Positions 23,404-28,120 of a stretch of DNA of 28,120 nt are shown piece after piece (position 1 is the stretch's first letter; each line of letters starts with the position of its first letter). Below the pieces are notes generated by a model that did not search any database, was not told the origin of the DNA, and worked only from the letters and a program-made list of their open reading frames with translations. The stretch is taken from assembly GCA_900543105.1 (NCBI GenBank), contig UQQA01000016.1:1-28120 (forward strand), given 5' to 3'. This DNA comes from an uncultured Ruminococcus sp. Its GTDB lineage: Bacteria; Bacillota; Clostridia; Oscillospirales; Ruminococcaceae. The position numbers and the translations under genes were made by a program.

Positions 23404-26076
23404 ATGGCAACGATTGATAAAGCGAAAGGTCAGGCTGTCGAAGAACACTCCCTTTCTTCTTTTGATAAGAAAAGGGGAAAGGTGGCTGCCTACTCCGCAC
23501 AGAAACATAAAAAATATCGTGTTGTTTCGGTTCAGAAAATGGAGAGAGCCGATATTCACGGACATATCGGAAAAACTTCCGAAAAGTCAGAGAGCACCTC
23601 ACAAACGTCCAAACGCTCCGAAACTATGCGGAAAATTCTTTACGGCACGAATCGCAATAACCATAGCAATCGGGAAAGAAAAAAAGAGGGTAAAACATCG
23701 GAAAATACGGAGCATAGCGGTATTTTCGCAAACTCCGAAAACTCAGTTTCAGTATCTAAGACAATTACTCCCGAAATGGCGGAGAGAATGAAACGTGCCG
23801 CTTATCTGGACAGGCTGAATAAGGATAAAATCAAAACTTCTGCCGCAAGAAGTGAAATATCCCCCGATATTGATATTTCAGACAATGCCGGAAATTATTC
23901 TCACGATAAGATGTCAGTACCCCATTCGGAGTATGAGAAAAAATATCTTTCGGAAACACCCGACAGCGTTATCCCCGAAGCGAAAAAGGCTATCACTCCC
24001 GAAATGGCTGAAAGAATGAAGCGAGCAGCCTTTATCGAACAGAAAAATGCCGAAGCTATCAGGCTTAACCGTGCGACCGCTGTTGCCGAAGCCGAAGATG
24101 TTCCGGTGGAACATCCTAAAAACGAGGAACAGACAGAGGAAAATATTTCAGATGTTCCACTGGAACATTTAGAGGACAGCGAGGAAAAATCTCCCACAAT
24201 CACATATCTCGGCAACTCCGACAAGGCGGTATTTGATACATACAACAGCGAGGTAAGGGCATATCGGGCGAAAAAGGCATACGGTGATTTTGCCAAGAAG
24301 CAGAAAAGCAGTATCGTTCCAAATGTAGGCGGTTCTGTGGTAAGTGCTGAAACTCAGAAAGCAATCAACGATGCGCAGAATGTTTTCCAAACATTGCAAA
24401 GCTCCGATTCCGCAGGCTCTGCCGTGCTTGATGTTTCGGCAACGCTGGCTGCCGTTGAAGCCAAGAAAATGGTAAAAAAACTTGCCGAAACCGATTTAAA
24501 AAAGAAAAAGCGTGTTGACGAGCGTATGGAAAACCACGGCAACCGTTTCGGTATAGGCAGCGAACACGCAAAAGAGGTAATCAAGGATAAAGATGAAAAA
24601 ATCAAAAATACCAATGACAAATCCTGCCGAAGCAATGAAGCTGCCGCCGAAAAGCAGAGAAGCTCTAAGGTCGGGAACAGTCATAAACTCAGGGAGGAAA
24701 AACAGGAATACGCCAAGAAGCAAAAGTCAAAGGAGATAAGGAATAAGCGTAAGGAAATCTTTATCAAGGAAAATCAGAAAATTCCCGGAAGCGTTTGCAA
24801 TGCTGCAAAGGGCGGCATTGTAAAGACTGCTGTAAAAAAGAAAGCCGTTTCCCTCATTCTGGGCGGCGGTGCAGGAGCTATCGTTCTCCCGGTTTTCCTT
24901 GCCGTGCTTGTATATATCCTCATTTCCGCATTTTTCGGCTGGCTTTCTCCCTTCTCATATTCCCTTGCAGGAGAGGATAATGACCCGAACACGGGACTTC
25001 CCACCGAACATAATGCTGAATCCAAGGCAGAGATAATAGACGGCTATACCCTTATGGTGAAAAACTACCTTGATGTGGCACAGGCGTATTACTATCTGAA
25101 CTATGGTGATTGGTATGGCGGTGTGTATGTTTACGAAAGTGCCGGACTTGATTTCGGGACGTTCTTTGCAGATCACTGTCAGGACTTAGTTGCGGAGATA
25201 CAGGCACAGTATCAGCCGCTTATAGACCAAGCACCCAATCCGCAGGCTGCTATGGCAATCAGCAATGCAATGGGAGAGGCAATCAGACAGGCACTTGCTA
25301 ATGCACGGGAAGCCGCTCTTGCCGAATATACCGAGCGTATACAGTCCCTTGAGGACGAATTATCGCCCAATGAGCATAGACAGCATTATGAGGTTGAAGT
25401 GGGCTATTCGAGCAATGGTGTTGACGATGCGACCGAATTCAGCGGAAAGCCTGTGGTGGGAACAAATCAGTTCGGAAACACGGAGATAAACAGCGATTTA
25501 TCCGCAGAGGAAATGCTTGCGTATGTGGCACTGTACAAATCCCTTATAACAATGAATCCCGAAGAAACCGCACCCGATGCCGATGATGAAGAAATGCAGC
25601 TTAACATTACTCCGCAGGATATAATGGACTTTTTTGAAAAGACAGAGTATATCACCATAACAACTGAGGTTACTCACGATAACCCCTGCACGGGAATGAA
25701 CTGCAAACGCAGACTTATACAGACCGATTCGGGATACTTTTGGGAATACTACTGCGACAATGACCACGATAATCTCACAGGAGAAATAGGTGCTTGCCCT
25801 GCCGCAGATGAACTGCTTGAAAAAATAGTTGAGCTGACGGGTGCGGAGGAAAACGGCATTGATACGGAACAGGCACAGGAGATTATTGATTCCTACATTG
25901 ATATGTTCAAAAAGGAGCTGGACATTGATGAGGGAGATTTCAGAAAATTTGGTGCTGCGGATAATTCCAAGGCACAGGAGTTTTACCAAAAGCTCATAAA
26001 CGATGAGTTAAGCGGTGCGGACATCTGGCAGATAGATACTCCAATCGGAGAGGAGGGAGCAAGTGAAGAAACTTAA
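23404..26076 (+). CDS. Large one-pass membrane protein at the CD1108-like position, hydrolase domain absent
   Basis: An 890-residue protein downstream of virB4, where Tn1549-type elements encode a membrane-anchored cell-wall hydrolase (CD1108-type). Residues 1-480 are charged, repetitive and probably disordered, with two copies of ITPEMAERMKRAA (121-133, 197-209) and two palindrome-encoded motifs (232-237, 250-257). One membrane segment (about 482-512) is followed by an external domain of about 375 residues with a Cys-containing region (DNPCTGMNCKRRL, EYYCDNDHD). I find no NlpC/P60, CHAP or lysozyme motif. The ATG at 23404 has GGGAG (23393-23397) at proper spacing; the ATG at 23398 is too close. 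The hydrolase may be lost or encoded elsewhere. Confidence 0.68.
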   Translation: MATIDKAKGQAVEEHSLSSFDKKRGKVAAYSAQKHKKYRVVSVQKMERADIHGHIGKTSEKSESTSQTSKRSETMRKILYGTNRNNHSNRERKKEGKTSENTEHSGIFANSENSVSVSKTITPEMAERMKRAAYLDRLNKDKIKTSAARSEISPDIDISDNAGNYSHDKMSVPHSEYEKKYLSETPDSVIPEAKKAITPEMAERMKRAAFIEQKNAEAIRLNRATAVAEAEDVPVEHPKNEEQTEENISDVPLEHLEDSEEKSPTITYLGNSDKAVFDTYNSEVRAYRAKKAYGDFAKKQKSSIVPNVGGSVVSAETQKAINDAQNVFQTLQSSDSAGSAVLDVSATLAAVEAKKMVKKLAETDLKKKKRVDERMENHGNRFGIGSEHAKEVIKDKDEKIKNTNDKSCRSNEAAAEKQRSSKVGNSHKLREEKQEYAKKQKSKEIRNKRKEIFIKENQKIPGSVCNAAKGGIVKTAVKKKAVSLILGGGAGAIVLPVFLAVLVYILISAFFGWLSPFSYSLAGEDNDPNTGLPTEHNAESKAEIIDGYTLMVKNYLDVAQAYYYLNYGDWYGGVYVYESAGLDFGTFFADHCQDLVAEIQAQYQPLIDQAPNPQAAMAISNAMGEAIRQALANAREAALAEYTERIQSLEDELSPNEHRQHYEVEVGYSSNGVDDATEFSGKPVVGTNQFGNTEINSDLSAEEMLAYVALYKSLITMNPEETAPDADDEEMQLNITPQDIMDFFEKTEYITITTEVTHDNPCTGMNCKRRLIQTDSGYFWEYYCDNDHDNLTGEIGACPAADELLEKIVELTGAEENGIDTEQAQEIIDSYIDMFKKELDIDEGDFRKFGAADNSKAQEFYQKLINDELSGADIWQIDTPIGEEGASEET
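24098..24114. repeat. In-frame palindrome, copy 3
   Basis: ATGTTCCGGTGGAACAT, read as D-V-P-V-E-H at residues 232-237 of the large membrane protein. Its sequence is identical to copy 2. Confidence 0.85.
24152..24168. repeat. In-frame palindrome, copy 4
   Basis: ATGTTCCACTGGAACAT, read as D-V-P-L-E-H-L-E at residues 250-257, 54 bp after copy 3 and identical to copy 1. Confidence 0.85.
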
Positions 26077-26359
26077 AGAGGTTTTCGGAAAATTTATCGG
26101 GAAGTGCAAAGCGGAAAAGAATTTCAGATATGCGGTTATTATCGTATCTCTTATTGTTATTGCTTTTGCGGTGAACGAGTGGCGAGAGTGGGAGGACAGC
26201 AAAGAGCTTCCTCCCACGGCAATAACCGAGGAACAGGCGGAAGAAATCAGCTTTTTGCAGGAATTCTGGAATGACAGCAAGCTTCATTTCTTTGTGTTCG
26301 GCGGTCTGACCGCAGCTCTGGGGATTGTAAAATGGCGTAACTCCGTAAGGCGATACTAA
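26063..26359 (+). CDS. Small two-pass membrane protein
   Basis: A 98-residue protein with a basic start, a first membrane segment near 23-37 (YAVIIVSLIVIAFAV), an acidic middle part and a second near 74-91. The family is unknown. It starts with GTG at 26063, behind AGGAGGG (26051-26057), and overlaps the previous gene by 14 bp, so it belongs to the transfer operon. Its stop codon lies inside the left arm of the palindrome at 26353-26455. Confidence 0.68.
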   Translation: MKKLKEVFGKFIGKCKAEKNFRYAVIIVSLIVIAFAVNEWREWEDSKELPPTAITEEQAEEISFLQEFWNDSKLHFFVFGGLTAALGIVKWRNSVRRY

Positions 26360-26455
26360 ACGTCATTAGAATTATGGAGAAGAAATCGCCGCAAAAGCTT
26401 TGATATATGCGGTTTTGCGGCGAGAGATTCCCATAATTCAATGGGCGTTTAGTAT
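26353..26455. repeat. Nested imperfect palindrome A (103 bp)
   Basis: Outer arms ATACTAAACG (26353-26362) and CGTTTAGTAT (26446-26455) are perfect. Next come GAATTATGG (26369-26377)/CCATAATTC (26431-26439), then CGCCGCAAAA (26387-26396)/TTTTGCGGCG (26413-26422). Short pairs join the arms, giving one long hairpin or cruciform. It may be a small inverted-repeat mobile element, a structured RNA, or a terminator-like end of the transfer operon. Confidence 0.75.
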
Positions 26456-26579
26456 TAAGGAAGCGCTGATTAAAGCCGAAGGTATCGTTTCCAACGCTCG
26501 AAAATCCGTCACTGAGAGTGTTGAGAAACGATTTAATCAGCGGTTCCTTAAGGACAGCGGTGGGAAGATAAAGAAATAA
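26370..26579 (+). pseudogene. Open frame without a usual start codon, possible gene remnant
   Basis: After TAG at 26367-26369 the frame stays open for 69 codons to TAA at 26577-26579, with protein-like composition (for example IKEALIKAEGIVSNARKSVT). There is no ATG or GTG with a ribosome site; only TTG codons at 26400 and 26415. It overlaps both palindromes. It may be the 3' remnant of a gene or a chance open frame. Confidence 0.25.
26455..26551. repeat. Nested imperfect palindrome B (97 bp), abutting palindrome A
   Basis: TTAAGGAA (26455-26462)/TTCCTTAA (26544-26551) continue, after one G-G mismatch, into CGCTGATTAAA (26464-26474)/TTTAATCAGCG (26532-26542). TCGTTTC (26485-26491)/GAAACGA (26525-26531) and CAACGCTC (26492-26499)/GAGTGTTG (26516-26523) extend the stem, leaving a 10-nt bulge on the left strand. 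It shares base 26455 with palindrome A but not its sequence. Confidence 0.75.
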
Positions 26580-26600
26580 ATCCGCCCCGAAGGACGGATT
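26579..26600 (-). terminator. Terminator of the abiE operon
   Basis: On the minus strand AATCCGTCC, a TTCG loop and GGGCGGATT form a compact hairpin followed by a T-rich run. It begins 6 bp after the abiEii stop and lies between the convergent transfer and abiE operons. Confidence 0.8.
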
Positions 26601-26605
26601 GTGAA

Positions 26606-27511
26606 TCAATCAAATAAGTCACTTGAAAGAATTATTTCCAACGCATTAACCGCTGATTCATAAGGGACAGGCTCAAATAACAGAGCTGATGTGATGGTGT
26701 TGTAATCCTCCTCATAAACCCTGTTGTCAATGATTTCACGAAGAACATTCTTAACGCTGACACCCTCCTGCACGGAAAGGCTTCTGCTGTGAGGACGGCG
26801 TTCATCTGCCACACTTACCGCAAGAGCTTTCAGTTCATTGTTGATTTCCACAACAGACAGAAGTTTGTAAATGTCATAAATGTGACGGGAATGTTCTGCT
26901 ATTGTCCCTGCAAGGTAATAATCGGCAAGAGCATAGAGCTTGTCAATCATTGTACGTTCAGCCGCCTGTACATTCAGCTCAAAAGGTTCTAAGTCATACT
27001 GTTTTGCAAAATCAGAGAAGCCATTTGCGGAAAGATAATCATAAATCAGACTTCCTGCCTGTTTCCTTACGGTAGGATATGCCCTCTGATAAACGGCAGT
27101 TTCCACGATAAGCATTTCTTTGAGATAGGCTGCACCGAGAACAGAGGGATAGTCAATGATATATCGGTTGTATTCACGGCGGCTCTTTACATTATCGGGA
27201 TTGGTCAGCGTGAAATTCAGCTTGTCTATTACACCCACAATGCTGCTTTTCAACAGCTTGCGTTTGCTTTCCGATGGCTTGGTTTCCGTTTCAATGTTCA
27301 GGTCAATATCCTCGGAAAATCGGTCAATCAGATGATAGCATTTTGAAAGAGAAGTACCGCCCTTGAAAATGACTTCGGGCATTACGGAAACAAGCTCTTT
27401 CAAAAAAAGAGTGACATAATAGTCCTTTTCAATGATTTCCGCCTTTATTCCAAGGAATTCTGATGCACGAAGAACAAGCTGTTCAAACAGCTCTTTGTCA
27501 TTGTGCAACAT
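26606..27511 (-). CDS. abiEii: AbiEii nucleotidyltransferase toxin
   Basis: A 301-residue toxin of the type IV AbiE system, known to block growth by nucleotidyl transfer and to abort phage infection. The polymerase-beta-like core is clear: GGTSLSK (51-57), FSEDIDL with the metal-binding D68 and D70 (65-71), and a C-terminal helical part with DKLYALADYY and RHIYDIYKLL. The in-frame GTG at 27526 carries the likely ribosome site (GAGGCGG) inside it, so I start at ATG 27511. It overlaps the end of abiEi by 14 bp and is followed by a terminator. All motifs look intact. Confidence 0.93.
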   Translation of the reverse strand: MLHNDKELFEQLVLRASEFLGIKAEIIEKDYYVTLFLKELVSVMPEVIFKGGTSLSKCYHLIDRFSEDIDLNIETETKPSESKRKLLKSSIVGVIDKLNFTLTNPDNVKSRREYNRYIIDYPSVLGAAYLKEMLIVETAVYQRAYPTVRKQAGSLIYDYLSANGFSDFAKQYDLEPFELNVQAAERTMIDKLYALADYYLAGTIAEHSRHIYDIYKLLSVVEINNELKALAVSVADERRPHSRSLSVQEGVSVKNVLREIIDNRVYEEDYNTITSALLFEPVPYESAVNALEIILSSDLFD

Positions 27512-28118
27512 AGAAAACCGCCTCACTTTCTACAAGATTTCGCATAGCCTTGTCGGGAAATTCGGGAGCGTATTTCAGAATTAAATCTTTCGTGATTTTG
27601 TTGTCCCGAACCCATTTTCCGATAATGCTTTTCCGTTCATCGTCAAAAAATCCTGTCGGAATAGTATTCATAAGTTCAAGAAAGCTGATAACATTCAGAT
27701 TTTCATTTGTGATTTTTACTCTGGATCTGCGGAGAGTGACATCACGGCTTCCGACCTTTACGGTCCGCAGCTTAGTCCTTTCGCTGTTGGTGCATATCTC
27801 AATAGTGTTTGGCATTTGTGTGGATAAACCAAGCCTGTTGAGGGCGGTAAGTCCCGAATAAAAGCCGTTTGCCTTTCCGTTATCCACAATATATTTGCGT
27901 TCAATGACCTTGTTAGGATTGAGAACGCTGCTGCCGAAAGGAGTTTTTACGGGAATGTAGTAAATACCACGCTCAAAGCGAGCAAGACTGCCGTTTTCGC
28001 AAAGCTCCGCAAGCTGCTTTGCAATCCACGGCTTTGAGTAGTTTTCAAATTTAATATCAGATGAAAAAATCGGTTCATTTACACCGAAAGTGTCGGAGAG
28101 ATATTTAAAAAATGTCAT
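27498..28118 (-). CDS. abiEi: AbiEi antitoxin and autoregulator
   Basis: A 206-residue antitoxin, upstream partner of abiEii. The N-terminal winged helix (about 1-65, with LAELCENGSLARFERGIYYI) resembles the DNA-binding antitoxin fold, and the C-terminal domain (about 80-205, with GFYSGLTALNRLGLSTQMPN and GKWVRDN) neutralises the toxin and supports autoregulation in known AbiE systems. The ATG at 28118 is two bases from the window edge, so the ribosome site and promoter are not visible, and a longer version cannot be fully excluded. It is translated just ahead of, and overlapping, abiEii. Confidence 0.9.
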   Translation of the reverse strand: MTFFKYLSDTFGVNEPIFSSDIKFENYSKPWIAKQLAELCENGSLARFERGIYYIPVKTPFGSSVLNPNKVIERKYIVDNGKANGFYSGLTALNRLGLSTQMPNTIEICTNSERTKLRTVKVGSRDVTLRRSRVKITNENLNVISFLELMNTIPTGFFDDERKSIIGKWVRDNKITKDLILKYAPEFPDKAMRNLVESEAVFYVAQ

Positions 28119-28120
28119 AG

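Noticed and set aside
26353..26551. Integron attC sites as an explanation of the palindromes
   Set aside because: The ends (ACTAAACG/CGTTTAGT) resemble but do not fit the RYYYAAC/GTTRRRY core, and there is no cassette array or integrase in the window.
1..28120. CRISPR array, rRNA or tRNA genes, IS transposase genes
   Set aside because: I saw no regularly spaced repeats, no cloverleaf with conserved tRNA bases, no rRNA segments and no transposase motif on either strand.

Overview
The window looks like accessory DNA from a low-to-middle GC Bacillota genome, most likely a gut clostridium of the Oscillospiraceae/Ruminococcaceae kind. This is an inference from strong AGGAGG-type ribosome sites, ATG/GTG/TTG starts, and a conjugation module whose gene order resembles Tn1549/CTn-type integrative conjugative elements (ICEs). 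No relaxase, integrase or attachment site is visible, so this is the inside of an element and its borders lie outside.

Region 1 (1-7160) is a type I restriction-modification island. hsdR, hsdM and hsdS run leftward with ATGA/TAATG overlaps, and hsdS leaves the window at base 1. A WYL-domain regulator is transcribed divergently. The intergenic region holds two matching 18-bp dyads, each facing its own gene and each exactly 10 bp from an extended -10 box, which suggests one regulator controls both itself and the restriction operon.

Region 2 (7200-10243) is a small cargo block. It holds an XRE plus ImmA/IrrE metallopeptidase protein with a clear promoter and operator, then a short leader peptide running into a ~120-nt three-way-junction RNA structure. 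A translationally coupled set follows: a DUF4417 protein, an orphan polymorphic-toxin domain and a putative immunity protein, closed by a terminator.

Region 3 (10380-26360) is the type IV secretion module on the + strand: lipoprotein, PcfB-like protein, VirD4 coupling ATPase, two unknowns, a structured leader, a VirB2/Maff2-like pilin, VirB6/TrbL, a C5 DNA methyltransferase, PrgI/VirB3-like protein, a CobU-like P-loop protein, VirB4 with a long N-terminal extension, a large one-pass membrane protein that lacks the expected cell-wall hydrolase, and a small membrane protein. Four copies of a 17-bp palindrome are embedded in frame in three of these genes.

Region 4 (26353-28120) begins with two abutting ~100-bp imperfect palindromes. 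The AbiE type IV toxin-antitoxin pair follows on the - strand and reaches the right edge of the window.

Together the window combines a DNA-transfer machine with defence and stabilisation cargo: type I restriction, AbiE, a toxin/immunity pair and a solo methyltransferase. The observations most worth checking are the twin WYL operators, the leader-peptide/RNA structure at 8453-8601, the CobU-like gene in the conjugation operon, the in-frame palindromes, and the twin palindromes at 26353-26551.
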